DNA of 64,000 bases from Branchiostoma floridae (Eukaryota > Chordata > Leptocardii > Amphioxiformes > Branchiostomatidae), in contig NC_049979.1 in assembly GCF_000003815.2 (NCBI RefSeq), positions 30,946,076 through 31,010,075 on the forward strand. The letters run 5' to 3'. The translations under genes were made by a program, and so were the position numbers. Positions 13,001-53,656 of the stretch are shown here, in pieces; position 1 is the first letter of the stretch; each line of letters opens with the position of its first letter. The notes below the pieces were generated by a model. The model was not told the origin of the DNA and did not search any database. It saw nothing but the letters and a program-made list of their open reading frames with translations.

Positions 13001-16000
13001 AAACAAATTTGCAGTGCTAATGATATAGTGGCAATGGCCAAAATGTCTCATTTTTTGCACGTATAGCACAAATATACTTGTCAGACAACGCCTTAAATTG
13101 ACTTGTAAACCTTTTTTAAGTTTTAATTAGTAAAAGTTTATTTTACAAATAATACCAGACTTAGCCAAGTCCTCTTGCCAAACTTTATATTTTTTATTTA
13201 ATTATTGATCATTCAGGGTAGTCCCTACAGTTATAAAACCCTGATATTTAATGGAGCCCAAATCAATCTACATTAACGTAATAATATTCGTATAACATTA
13301 AATGTATGTAATCAAACAAAAGGGTAATAACTGCAATTAAATCAACAAAACAATAACAACTCAAAGTTCAAAAACTCATCAAAATAACAATCATCTGAAA
13401 AGAAAAAAAAAACGTAAAAAAAATTAAAAAATCAAGCTAATTTTTAAACTTTGTACTATGGTAGTGCTAGTAACTTGCAACTTTACCGTGTATCTTGTTC
13501 CGTTGTTTCTGCAGTAACTCTTTAAGACTGCCATTCGTTCAGCCTGTATGTATTCGTTGGTGCGTTCATTTCCTAAAACATTAAAACGGCACTTAAATGA
13601 AAGACAGGCAATTGATATTGTATTATAAAAGACATCGCTAATTGAACTGGTACCAACCGGTGCCTGTTTTAAAAGTCTCCCTGAATTGGACGATTGGAAG
13701 GGTCTTAGGGAATTCAATAACTCGTTCGCTACAATGTTCATCCACGTCTATGCTTTTTCTTATGGTAAATGTGACCAAAACAACCTGATTGGAGTATAAC
13801 TATCTATTCCACTGCACGAAAACAAGAATTTCTGGTTTCTTACACTACCGTGGAACTTGACATGTCCGGGTCGTATAACGGAATTTCTAGCCCCGGCGGT
13901 GTGTCCGGTGCCGAATATCTCCAATCATTCCCGGACACGGTCATGTCCGGTAGTTTGCGGTACCCGCACACTGCCTGTCTCTAGAAGTGGTTAAGTAAAG
14001 GGGTAGTGTGTATGCGAGTGATAATTACTATCAATGCTTTTTAAAAGAAAATGGTACGGAAAACAGTATAAAAGTGTCCATTTAATAAAGAAACGAAAAA
14101 AAGGCTATCTCTAAACCTTATTTCTTGCATTAAAAAAGCTTCTGATTATGATAAAGAGATATGTGTGCATATTCAACTTACGGTAACGCGGAGTGACTTT
14201 AGAAATTTCAAAGTTTGTCAATGCTGCATGAATTATAAGATATTATAGTGAAACAAAATGTTTGACAGTTGAACATTTCTATTTCACAACATTCTGTTCC
14301 GTTTGCGTATTTACTGCTAGTGCTGGAGAAGGCACGTTACTGGTTCTGAACACACAAGTTTCAATTCTGTGAATACTGTCCGATACGGCAGTAGCATCTT
14401 ACAGTAAACACTGCACGAAAACCCTGATTTCCAGTTGTTTCAAGGGACTTACACACCTGTGAACTGTTCTGTGTCCTGGCTGTGTACATGACTTTCCTGG
14501 TTCGGCGTGTAATGTCCTTGTTTTTTTCTTACATACCAGGACTCGCGCTTGTACAGGAATTTCTAGGACCCTTACACCAGACGTGTAGGGGAAATAGGCA
14601 GACAAAGGCTTGGCGGCGCCTATTCTCAAAGCCAAGCTTGAGTCGCGGTTTATTACTGTTTACCGACAATTACCACCTCTGAAACCCAGCCTATGCTATG
14701 CTTCGACAATAAATAAGCAATGAGGTTTGCATTTTAAACACAAAATAAGGGGGAGTGTAGGGGGTATTGAATGATTGGTATGTCTACCCGTGACATCGTC
14801 TGACAGAGCAAAGTGGAACAAAAAACAACTATAAAAGAAACAGCATCCCCATTTTTAGGAATACCATCAAGGTCAGAAAGAAAGGTCTATATAATACTAA
14901 AAAAACAATCATAATTAATGAAGCTGTGCTTTGTATGGGCCGACATTTCCAACTTATTTGTAAATCCTACGGTCGCACGTATTAAAGCGCCGACCGCAGT
15001 AACTCTGGGGGCCCAAGCGGGCCATTCATTGTCATTTCTACATGTCAGAAAAAATAAATGCTAGGGATAAATCTTGGCTTCTAAATAGGAAAGCATGTCT
15101 TAAACCAAAGGAGGTTTCAACTTCCTTGATTAAACTAACTCATTTTCATTACATAAACAGCAGTTCGTTAGTCGGATATATATTGAATTGTCTAGCACAG
15201 ACAAAGGCCACAAACGCTCAGCGATCATTGAATCATTCTTGTTTGAGAAGGGGCTGCACGACCAACCTCCATGGAGGAGCTCCACAGAGCTGACCTCCAT
15301 GGAGGTTGCTCGTGCAGCCCTCCAGCTCCACCGAGCGAGCTCTTTGCACTATGAATGCAAACACTTGGTTCTCGTAACCTTCTTGGAATTTTTAAAACTA
15401 TATAGAGGAGGTTCTCTCGTAGAGGACAAACAACCGGGCTGAACTAGCAGCTCTACGCTACCATTAATACAAAACATGGTTCCGTTATACGGGCTATGAA
15501 TGTAACGTTAAACAATTGGTTCACGTTACCCAAAACAAATCGGTCAGAGGGCTCTATACGGTAACAGAGAACTGCATGAGCAGCGCTGCACGGGCTTTGA
15601 ATGTAAACATTTGGTTCACGTCCCCCAAACAAATCGGTCTGAGGTCTGTGAAATGATCTATGTCAAGATAAAACCTCCTTGACTCGATGTACTAAATGTA
15701 ACAGGAAACACATCGCGTAGGGTAGATAATTTCATGTGTTCTTTGTTAGGATATGCATGGACGTAACACCTGTATATATGGAAGCATTGTGCGAGAAAGA
15801 AATGCCACTTTTTTGCAAACAAGTAAATAACTATGCACGTCGGGGCCTTGATTTGTAACGTTTTTATGCTTTGTGATAATGCAAGTTGGACCAAGAAGGT
15901 TATAGTTCACTATTATTGTAGGATAAGTAAAAACGTTACGTTTATTATCAAACTAATCTCTGAAACCGTAAACAATTATAGCTGCACATTGCCACCTAGT

Positions 16001-19000
16001 ACTGTGTGGATATTGTTGGCTGACTGCATTGTTTGACTGTGAAATGCGACCAGGTGACAAAACGCTCATGCAAATACTCATTAACACACAGCCAATTATA
16101 TGCCATATAGCCGTTGGGTAGACCAATCAACACACGTGCTAGGATTTTCAAATCTTTCAATCTGATCTTTCAGTTGGCATTCGGAGTTGACTTTTTTTCT
16201 GAAAGGTAGCGCTTTCATGCAGCCCCTATTTCAATAGCAAAATATTTGTATGCACGTCAGACGGCGCCAGTGAACAATGAGAGCTTGGAAATACCCAAGT
16301 CAAGACCGGACACCATCTCGCTGTGAAATTGCATTCAGCTACCATGGGACCTAGTTCTGTTTAAAAGTGTAACAACTGGTGCACCGAACTACACGGAACA
16401 GCCGTCGAGCCCAGCTGTTTTGTGTGGTTTGAGTTTCAGCAAGGAAGGTCTTTCTCACTACGTCAACGCGAGAAGGGCTAGCTTAAGCCTCACGTTTCTG
16501 CCGCCATTTCTCGATGGATTGGATACTACTGTTATGCGAACTTTACAAGCCAATCCTGACTAGCATCGGTTTGTGTAGAAGACCGCATGGACAACAGAAT
16601 TTGTGAGAGAGTTTGTGGGCTACTGCTTATGAAAATAGTGACCAGGATGCTAGTGACTTATATATTTGAAAGCGAAAAGAGCGATGGCTTTATTACCCAG
16701 TGCATATATGGAGGAGCCCACCAGGAGCAGTCCAAAATAGTTAGAAATAAAACAGAAACAAAGTTGATTGACATTTTGAAAGAATAGAGGAAACTTATAC
16801 AAGCTTCATGGTGAGGGGGGGGTGCTCGAGGGGGAATCCTAGGTCGAGAGGGGTGGTAAAAATAACAATGATTTTAATAACAAAGGCTGTAATGAACGCG
16901 CTCTAGTCGAGGTAGATAATTAGGTGATAATTGCCCGGTAATTGATGCAGAGAGCATCCGTGCGGCGCGGCACACGTCTCGGGTGTCCGGCCATGTAGCA
17001 TCTAGATTTCGTCGGCGCCAGGAATCGTCCAAAAACGTACGTAAACTAGATATCCAGGATTCGTACTTCCCGTGCCGTCAATCATGGTGATTGACAGGAC
17101 AGAAAACACTTATTATGCACGCCCATGTTTCCATATTTGGATAGACCTCGTGAGACCTCAACAGACTCTAGATGCGAGAGATTAAAACCCGGAAGTGACC
17201 GCTGCCCTCCCATAATAAGGACGCCATCTGGATGCTATTAACCCTATTCAGACGGGGGGGGGGGGGCTTTCGAGGCCTGCGCTAACTTCGATGCCCTATA
17301 ACGCCAAAACGCCTTACGCTAAAGCCACCAACTTCGATGAGTTTTCCTAAAATATTGTTGGCAACAATTTTACGAAGTTTTGCAAATTTTCCATTCTTTC
17401 GTGTTGCCATGGCAACCGTTTGCTGACAGGCAGTTTTGCCAAAAATCACAATTTTTGGTTCTAACAATGTATTTTTCACATTTATTTGCTATATTACTGC
17501 TATTTTGTTACATAAATAAAATCTTATATTATTTAGCATATCTTTCATTATTATGTATGCATAAATTATGCTAATTTGATGACGTCATCAGCCCAAAATC
17601 CAAGATGGCGGACCGTATGGCCAGATCAAGCTAATTATCCCTTAAAATTTGTAACTACCTGGTATTTTTTCATCAGAAACTATCTGAATGAATGAATTTA
17701 GTCTATTCCCATTGCCCTTTGTGATTCCAATTGCCCCTTATGACGTCATTATGACGTCATCGATGTTGGTATTGGCAATACAAGTCGTAAGAAACATTAT
17801 TATTCTATCTGCACTTGTTGTTACATTTTTGTAGTATAACTTGAAGGATTCTGAGAATACCCTTTTTTCATGGGTCCGGCCAATATAAACTGATTGATGA
17901 CGTCATAATTACGTCATTTTACGTCAACGTAACGTCAAACGTCAAATACTCGTCGGATATTATGTCGATATCATGTCCTAAAAAAATTGGTGGCCTTAAG
18001 GCACGTCGTTCAAGAGTTAGAGGACTTAGAAGTGGAGGGCCTCAAAAGCCGGACCCCCCCCCCGGTCCAGGGATGACCAAAAAAGCCCGGTCTGAATAGG
18101 GTTAACACGTAACTAAGAATGTGACGCTACACGAAAAACAACTCAAGAGACTTAATCCCATCTTTACTGCCATGTTTTATGGAAAAGGCATTTTGGGCCT
18201 GATATGTAACATGTGAACATTGAAGTATTATATTATCAATCATTCGTTTAACACATCAGGAGCTGAATAAATTCTTCATAAAACTCCTGCGGGGAGATAC
18301 AAAGATGGCGTCCTTCTGACCACGAAAACACTACAATGCAAGATAGTCTCCTCCCTCGTAAACAGGAAGCTCACCCTCAAATACACGTTCTGGATAATCG
18401 TTGATTATCCAGGATGCGTCCTTAGGGGTTTTGGGCCGTGTCCTGGATATCCAGGAAGCGGTCAGGGCTCAGCTTAGGCCATATTCTGGATATCCAAGAC
18501 GCGTCCTCCTGTTCAGGCCGTTTTCTGGATATCCAGGATGCGTCCTCATGTTCAGGCCGTTTTCTAGATATCCAGGATGTGGACCGGGCATTGTATGGCA
18601 AAGGGTAATAATATCTGGATGCTATTAACACTTATCTAGAATGTGTCGCTACACGGAAAACAACAGTGACTTTATCCCATCTTGACTGCCATTTGTTAAT
18701 TCATTACGCAAAAAGCATTTTGGGCCTGATACGTAAGTAAAATGTTTGTTAACATCGAAGTATCATTATCAACATTCTTAAGTTCTGTAACACCAGAAGC
18801 TGATAGAATAAATTCTACATAAACCTCTTGCTCCACCCGCACGTACATGTTCTGAATAAACACCGTTGATAATCCAGGATACGTCCTGTTTGGTCCGTTT
18901 TTTTGGATATCAAGGACGCGTCCTCCTGCTCAGGCCGTTTTCTGGATACCCTTGATTCGGCCTAGTACGAAAAGTAGATACTGGCGAAAGTTGGATACAC

Positions 19001-21574
19001 CAGGGCATATAGAGAAGTATTGCGACTAAATGCGCGGGAATTCACGGGCCTTAGACACGTTCCGGGCACAAAGTGGTCGTTTCCGTGCATCCTCGGGCGT
19101 GCCAATTACCCGGACAGGCAGTGTGTCCGGTTCGATACGTCCCGTGAATGTCCGAACATTTCCAGTTTCTGGGCGCATGCCCATGAGTTTCTACCCAGTA
19201 AAGTCGACTTTTCATACAATGTTCCTGAGAAATCATAATACGTGCTTCTGGAGTTGAATGCCCCTTGAAGATACATTGGACAAAAAAAGATCCATGAAAG
19301 TTTTATAATTCCTAAACTTTTTATATCATTATGACGTATTATGACGTAATTATAACGTTATTAATTACCAAGGTGGTACTATAAAATCACTCAATAAATT
19401 CGGCAAACGTAAACAAACGGGTTCAGTCTGCAACAGGCTCTAATACAGTGAACATGGGTGCTGGAGCAGGGATAATACGTACACTGAAGAGTTCAAATAG
19501 TCACAGATAGATAAAGAGTTTTAGTTCGGTAGCACAAAAAAAGGATATTTGTAAGCTTTCTCTAAACAGAAATAATGTGAAGTAATGACCACAGACCCAC
19601 TGAGCCTAGCCTGGATGGGAAACATTGGGGCACTAAAAGATTATACCCTGGTTGCTGGTGGTGTCTGTGCAAGTAATTCTAGTCTCTCCCATCGCAAAGA
19701 AGGTGCCATGATTAAAAGTTATATTTATAGACATACAAACGCCAATAGAAAGCTCATAACTAATGGAAAAAATACACATCTGACAGGGACTAATTTGTGC
19801 CAAAAGAAATGCCCTTATTCTCTACAATAATAACAGTTCTTATTTGAAAACAAGACAAGAAAAAGCTTCTGATAGGCAAGACACCAAATAGCAAAGATGT
19901 TGACATTCAGTAATCCAGACAAAGGTACCAATAGAGAGCAAGATTGTTCAGGAAAAAGTGTGCAATGTCATGTACGTCTACACTGAATTCAAAGAAACAG
20001 GAAATCTGGCCAACATTTTGAATTTTCAACCCTGGTCTGAATATTTCTTCCTTCATACCTAATGTTGTAGAAAATATGGTATGGTTCCTTTAGTGTCATT
20101 TTGCTTTGTTTGACAGCATTTTGTTGACATGTAATGGAGAAAATATTTCAAACAGATCTGACAGTTAATATGCCAATAACTGTCAAGCTTACATCGTAAT
20201 ACCACCCCTTTGTTCCTGGCAGCAGACACTGGCTGGACTTCCCATGGCTTCCAATTAGTTTATGTGGTCTAGAGGGTCAATTCAGCTTGAACAAATCCTG
20301 GCACAGTTAAGAAGGGAGCATCTATATCGGTTTATGGTTTTTGAGGACCCTGGGTCCAGATTTTTGGTGTTTAAGATACATTTTTTTCATCATATAACGC
20401 TAAAACTACATAACATGGATTGAAAACGTTAATATGAATGTTTTTTTGTAAGAAAATTACAAGTAATGATAAAATCCGAGTGAAAATAAGCTGGTTATAC
20501 TTTTCATCATGATATTGTCGGCCATCTTTGATTATGACCAATTAAGTCATTTCATTAGCATGATTTATGAATATTTAATTATAAATGTTCAACTAAGATG
20601 TGGTACATATGAAAGATATATGAAAAGAATTTTAGTTTCGCAAGAAAATTTTAAAACCAAAATTAGTGATTTTTGTAAAATTTGCCTTTAAGCAACCTGT
20701 TGCCATGGCAACATGAAAATTTATAAACCTACTCTTTTTCTTGTAAATTGTTGCCAATAATACTCTAAAAAAAAGTCACTAACTTTGGTTGTTCTAGCAC
20801 AAGCCGTTTGGGAGCTATACGACGTCGAAGTTGGTGTAGGCACTTTCAGTCCCCCCCCCCCCCAGTCTGGATATGGTTAACAGCCAATTAAACCGTTTAT
20901 TCGGATATTTCTTTTGCCAAAAAAATTCCTGGTAATGAAAAATTGTAAAATATTGTTATTAAATCTGGTCATACTGTTGATATGGTCATCTTGTTTTTTT
21001 GCCTTTAAGATTAGCGCAATATATGCATATCTAATAATGAAATATGGTCTTACGTACATGTACTTCTAGAAATATATTGTTTAAGATAACGATTTTCGTA
21101 AACATAAAATCTGTTGAAAATACTTAAACAACATCTCAGGAAAAGTCACCACACTTTGTGGCTCTAGCGTAAGCCGCTTAGGCGTTATACGCCATAACAT
21201 TTGCGGGCTCAAAAGCCTCCTTTCTTCTTGCCATGAAAAAAAAATCAACTATGATTTTTATTTAAAAAAAGGATTGATTTTCTTAAGTGAGACGCTAATG
21301 GCCAAATATTTTTTAAGGTAAAGAAACAATTTTTTGCACGCATGTTTGTAAAATCATCTCTTGTACTTTTTATGGTGTATTTACTTCTTCTGAAATGTAG
21401 TAGATCATAATAAACAAACCATAGCTCCGGATCTTTTGGTGGAAAGATGTAGTTGTCTTGTAAATGTCTTTATCCAGGCATATATAAACCAGTATTAACA
21501 GAGCAGCCACTGCAAGAAGTAATCGCGTACAGGTCAGCCATTTCTTCATCTGTGATTTCTTCATCAGTGATTTC
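930..21574 (-). CDS. Carbohydrate sulfotransferase (CHST8-14 / Sulfotransfer_2 family), five coding exons, C-terminus beyond left edge
   Basis: The family comprises Golgi type II membrane enzymes that transfer sulfate from PAPS to glycan sugars, for example GalNAc-4-O in chondroitin or dermatan sulfate. Exons on the minus strand, in order, are 21574-21420 (ATG at 21564), 13572-13487, 12775-12519, 2276-2165 and 1082-930. Every border is AG/GT, the phases fit at each junction, and the joined frame is 251 codons without a stop. Order of parts: short cytosolic tail, signal anchor at about residues 15-30, stem, 5'-PSB region (YCQVFKTGSTT, 95-105), 3'-PB region (VRNPLER, 157-163), and the family's HW and C..C block (DPHWQLISDLCAPC, 237-250). 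Relatives are about 340-420 residues long, so roughly 100 C-terminal residues lie left of position 1. Which CHST subtype it is, and its substrate, cannot be decided here. Odd: the PSB loop reads FKTGSTT where relatives usually have PK.GC(T/S)NW. Confidence 0.9.
1197..1959. mobile_element. piggyBac-type miniature element, family 1 (ends degraded)
   Basis: Inverted ends CCTATTCAGACCGG and CCAGGTCTGAATGAGGTTAA (family consensus TTAACCCTATTCAGACYGG). The interior has several TGACGTCA or TGACGTCAT sites. No transposase; non-autonomous. It lies in the last visible sulfotransferase intron. Confidence 0.65.
2165..2276 (-). CDS. Sulfotransferase exon completing the 3'-PB motif
   Basis: Acceptor ctttcctttctcctgcag|G and a perfect donor ACACAG|GTAAGT enclose 112 bases (phase 2 in, phase 0 out). 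The split Arg codon joins to LASAWEDKFYYAPSRFGY, matching the family's ERLVSAYRDKF continuation. It lies 10.2 kb from the preceding exon. The longest open frame over this stretch is a different, non-coding frame. Confidence 0.88.
2650..3103 (+). repeat. Dispersed repeat ending CTGGGTCCAGATTTCTGGTCTTTAA
   Basis: Segments of this stretch recur at about 19860-20367 and 52985-53190: GTATGTGAGGAGTC, TTTAGCAACTGACA and GGTCCAGATTT..TGGT. Function unknown; no coding capacity seen. Confidence 0.55.
3104..3458 (+). mobile_element. Family 1b TTAA element, cut by a nested insertion
   Basis: Starts TTAACCCAATCCAGACTGGGC like the complete copy at 35575. It stops at ATGTC where the homologous copy near 54880 reads ATGTCTTAAGATAC, because a family 2 element has inserted into that TTAA. 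Confidence 0.7.
3459..4107 (+). mobile_element. Family 2 TTAA element, right side lost in the gap
   Basis: Begins TTAACCCTCAAACACCAGAG then the subterminal palindrome TGGGGTCCAATTGGACCCCA. The interior holds CRE-like sites and, at 4043-4056, the X-box-like GTTGCCATGGCAAC. Confidence 0.7.
4108..4824. other. Assembly gap (717 N)
   Basis: Unsequenced stretch in the sulfotransferase intron. It truncates the TTAA element that starts at 3459 and could hide upstream exons of the 5.6-kb candidate. Confidence 0.99.
5574..5929 (+). CDS. Possible 3'-terminal exon of an unrecognised plus-strand gene
   Basis: A branch-point-like TTCTAAC and the acceptor cacgatcttgtag|A precede a frame open for 118 codons to TGA. 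The product is mixed hydrophilic (for example VTVTVSPPRGPSGS, MRQHLRRALLWVVVEGCNVC and SEYYPDNYELKETFY) and I recognise no family. Sequence composition is more GC-rich and codon-like than the AT-rich flanks, and no copy was noticed elsewhere in the window. It lies inside the sulfotransferase intron on the opposite strand; any upstream exons would be in the 4.1-4.8 kb gap or earlier. It could also be a gene fragment or relic. Confidence 0.3.
6098..6103 (+). terminator. AATAAA after the 5.6-5.9 kb exon candidate
   Basis: AATAAA follows the TGA at 5927-5929 by about 170 bases, a suitable distance for a 3'UTR, and supports reading this stretch as a terminal exon. Confidence 0.3.
7245..8100. mobile_element. 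Family 2 TTAA element, both ends visible
   Basis: The left end CCCTCAAACCACCGTATGGGG and right end CTACGGTGGTTTGAGGGTTAA are inverted repeats; the left TTAA has become TTTG. Subterminal GGGGTCAAAACTGACCCC and its inverse are near the two ends. No transposase frame. Confidence 0.75.
8280..8660 (+). pseudogene. Decayed non-LTR retrotransposon fragment (reverse transcriptase C-terminal region)
   Basis: With frameshifts and stops, frames read LLFLLRRLKHFNIPKTLVAV and NKIERIHGRAVRLIIG. These match the conserved C-terminal region of LINE ORF2 proteins (RLYFLRRLKHFN..., then KLERI...A.RIIG). Too broken to be active. Confidence 0.6.
8706..9296 (+). mobile_element. Family 1 TTAA element, right end missing
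   Basis: Left end TTAACCCTATCTAGACGGTGGGG. The interior matches other family 1 copies up to about 9296, where a CTAGAGTTCGACGAACACA (family 3) fragment begins. Confidence 0.6.
9304..9715 (+). mobile_element. Family 3 element fragment
   Basis: Starts CTAGAGTTCGACGAACACA; later pieces (TGACCTTCCTCTCCAAAACC, CTGCAGTACCATAGGAAAAC) recur at 11.6-11.9 kb. The same family is fuller at 23848-25235 and 58377-59740. Confidence 0.55.
9711..9784. repeat. Long hairpin: 35-bp arms, 4-base loop, one mismatch
   Basis: Arms 9711-9745 and 9750-9784 pair over 35 bp with a single mismatch around loop TTGT. It sits at the edge of a family 3 fragment. Confidence 0.95.
9960..10830 (-). mobile_element. Family 4 element with 3' hairpin and (TTTC)n
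   Basis: In minus orientation it has units with ACCAAATTTCAGGTCATTTGG followed by GCCAAAAATG, then GATTTGACAGGAGAAAG, (GAAA)n, and a hairpin at about 9975-10007. The same order ends the copies at 37741-38265 and 58139-58177. Confidence 0.6.
10835..11990 (+). repeat. Mosaic of family 3 fragments
   Basis: Repeated landmarks: TTAATTATGCAAATTAGCTG, GCTATCTAC.(T/G)ACCAAAAATC, CTAGGGGGCCCA(C/T)TATC, CTCGAGTTAT. At least three partial copies are jumbled. 11984-12030 is shared with 28560-28602. Confidence 0.6.
12519..12775 (-). CDS. Sulfotransferase PAPS-binding exon (5'-PSB and 3'-PB motifs)
   Basis: A very strong acceptor (gacttttttttcctctacag|G) and donor AAAG|GTGGGT give 257 bases (phase 0 in, phase 2 out). 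The exon carries FVVSEKYKVLYCQVFKTGS, the 5'-phosphosulfate-binding strand-loop, and ends with YTKLIIVRNPLER, the 3'-phosphate-binding motif (family consensus FVR.PFERLVSAY). The motif is completed by the next exon. The usual Pro before the PSB Lys and the Cys after the Gly are replaced (Phe and Ser). Confidence 0.9.
12780..14400. other. Intron sequence around the sulfotransferase stem exon
   Basis: Apart from the exon at 13487-13572, this is AT-rich with A-tracts at 13380-13430. A more GC-rich patch at 13800-13990 has repeated GTCCGG words, echoed at 19030-19240. Nothing coding seen. Confidence 0.5.
13487..13572 (-). CDS. Sulfotransferase stem-region exon
   Basis: Acceptor ttaatgttttag|GA and donor ACG|GTAAAG bound an 86-base exon (phase 1 in, phase 0 out). 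It encodes NERTNEYIQAERM then AVLKSYCRNNGTRYT. This resembles the charged segment with a single Cys that precedes the PAPS-binding domain in CHST proteins (their R..L...C motif). There is a possible N-glycosylation site, NGT. Confidence 0.82.
14409..15240 (+). repeat. Long duplicated block, copy 1
   Basis: Collinear and highly similar to 32990-33791: CACTGCACGAAA, CTTGTACAGGAATTTCTAGG, AAATAAGGGGGAGTGT and others. After it, copy 1 contains a palindrome-bearing insert (15241-15647) before similarity resumes at 15648 and 34180. Confidence 0.85.
15241..15647 (+). repeat. Palindrome-bearing segment inserted in copy 1
   Basis: Hairpin 15251-15277 / 15294-15320, then three diverged direct repeats of ATGAATGTAAAC..TTGGTTCACG near 15350, 15497 and 15592. 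The inverted relative is at 1-345. Absent from the second block copy, which has unrelated sequence there. Confidence 0.65.
15660..17230. other. Intron without a clear gene
   Basis: A short frame-open stretch near 16378-16555 looks mildly protein-like but has no recognisable motif. 16810-16860 is G-rich. 17035-17060 has a GATATCCAGGA word shared with the tandem array at 18.4 kb. Confidence 0.4.
17238..18105. mobile_element. Complete family 1 TTAA element (868 bp) with an empty-site paralogue nearby
   Basis: Left TTAACCCTATTCAGACGGG, right CCGGTCTGAATAGGGTTAA, TTAA at both ends. Host flanks GGATGCTA and CACGTAACTAAGAATGTG are rejoined around a single TTAA at about 18610-18640. The interior has an X-box-like palindrome at 17403-17416 and several TGACGTCA. 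No transposase frame. Confidence 0.88.
18106..18960 (+). repeat. Local duplication with GATATCCAGGA tandem units
   Basis: 18106-18400 resembles 18616-18870 (shared GCTACACG.AAAACAAC and ATCCCATCTT.ACTGCCAT). Between and after lie about five units of roughly 48 bp, built on TTTTCTGGATATCCAGGACGCGTCCT, with TCCTGGATATCCAGGA (18441-18456) a perfect 16-bp palindrome. Confidence 0.75.
20368..20880. mobile_element. Family 1b TTAA element, left end missing
   Basis: Right end AGTCTGGATATGGTTAA. The interior matches 35890-36370, including the X-box-like palindrome at 20699-20712. Confidence 0.65.
20881..21384. other. Sulfotransferase intron 1, exon-proximal part
   Basis: AT-rich. A remnant of the TTAA families at 21130-21210 (TAAGCCGCTTAGGCGTTATACG). 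No other feature seen. Confidence 0.4.
21420..21574 (-). CDS. Sulfotransferase first coding exon: start codon and signal anchor
   Basis: A pyrimidine-rich acceptor (ttttttgttttctag) precedes this exon, so a non-coding 5' exon must lie farther upstream in the intergenic region. After ten bases of 5'UTR, ATG at 21564-21562 opens 48 codons plus one base. The protein starts with a lysine-rich tail (MKKSQMKKW) followed by the hydrophobic run LLLAVAALLILVYICL, a classic type II Golgi anchor. The donor is ATG|GTTTGT at 21420/21419, chosen because its phase 1 matches the next exon. An alternative donor GAA|GTAAAT at 21385 gives phase 0 and would run into a stop in the next exon. Confidence 0.8.
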
Positions 21575-22788
21575 CTAGAAAACAAAAAAAAAAATTATTT
21601 TCAAACATGATATTAAAAACTACGTAAGTAGTTCTGCTTTTACAGTTTTGTGCTTATACGATTGATAAAATATCGAAGATCACGAGAAGTTATCCCAGAC
21701 GAAAAGCAATCTAAGGGACGATGGATACACTGTAAAAGCTCACAATAAATTCGGGTAGCACAGACTGTCACTGATAAGTCAACAGCAATGAACAAAGCCG
21801 TACAAACGGGATCTCGGCTTGGATTGGAAAATATACAAAATATCCAGCGTCTAACACTTAACTATAGGTAGATGAAAATAAAGGCTTCACTGCATCCGAA
21901 AATTAAATATCATTTTAATAAACAGCAAGGATAAAGATATAAAATAGACATGGTAGGGTTTGCAGACCAACAATAAGCAGCTTTGTAGAATGCTGGAAAT
22001 TATGTTAAACATTTTTGCTATTCAAGAAGGTTTGTATTTGGGCTTTATCCTGTTGTTTCTTTTGAGGTATACGCTAACCATTCGAGTAAATTATGTAAAT
22101 TATGTGCCTTCTATGAGAATTGCGAATGTATGTATGTGTTGGCACCCATCATCAGCTAAGCTGCCTGGGTTTGCCATGCATTGTATTGTCAGCGATTTAA
22201 CTAAATCTAAATCTAGTAGCAATTGATTGATTGCAAACCTTTTAAGGTCAAATGGACATATAATGGTATATTCATTTCTTTAGAAATACTTTGGAGTTAT
22301 AACCTAGATCTTATAGATATCAAGAAAAAAAATGCTGCCAATGATGTTAAGAATGTATCAGAGCTCGTTTTAAGTTGTATTGAATAATAATAATATCTTT
22401 TTGGAGATTGCGCCGATTTGCCAAGTGTTATACCGACACTTACCTAATGTAATACGACTCGATAGGTATATTACAGTTGAATCTCTTTGTTGCAGGTTGA
22501 TGTAGAATGTGTGCTGATGTACAATTCACCAACGTATGATCCAAGCCCTTTTTAAGACAAGACATGCGCATGTGCAATACTTAAAAACCGGTCTAACGTG
22601 TTCCCCCTACATCATAAAGATGCAGCAGCACAGTCCTTTTTTTACTTATTGGTGCTTTACGTGAACATAACCAGCCACAGCTTTTTTTAAGATCAGGACG
22701 TTGTTTCATGTCAGAACTTAATGCAATCTCGAAATTATATCTGAAATTATAAACTATCTAACCTACACGTTGAATCGATAATCTCCGG
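21575..22788. promoter_or_regulatory. Divergent intergenic region shared by sulfotransferase (-) and arylsulfatase (+)
   Basis: About 1.2 kb separates the first known sulfotransferase coding exon from the arylsulfatase ATG. It must contain the sulfotransferase non-coding first exon (an acceptor is visible at 21575) and both transcription starts. It is AT-rich without a CpG island. No copy of the main repeat families was seen in it, unlike most other 1-kb stretches of the window. No convincing TATA box was identified; a shared bidirectional promoter is an inference from the layout. Confidence 0.5.
22565..22575. promoter_or_regulatory. NRF-1-like site TGCGCATGTGC
   Basis: A near-palindromic TGCGCATGTGC lies 214 bases upstream of the arylsulfatase ATG. 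It is close to the NRF-1 consensus (YGCGCAYGCGCR), a factor typical of TATA-less and bidirectional promoters. A single site match, so weak. Confidence 0.3.
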
Positions 22789-53634
<30,846 letters not shown>

Positions 53635-53656
53635 TAGTTAACGGTATACGTAGGCT

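Noticed and set aside
13800-14000. GC-richer GTCCGG-repeating patch (also 19030-19240 and 35090-35290)
   Set aside because: Looks like a diverged repeat family with shared words, but borders and unit could not be defined by eye.
16378-16790. Weak coding-like frames in the sulfotransferase intron
   Set aside because: Short, no splice context that fits a known gene, no recognisable motif.
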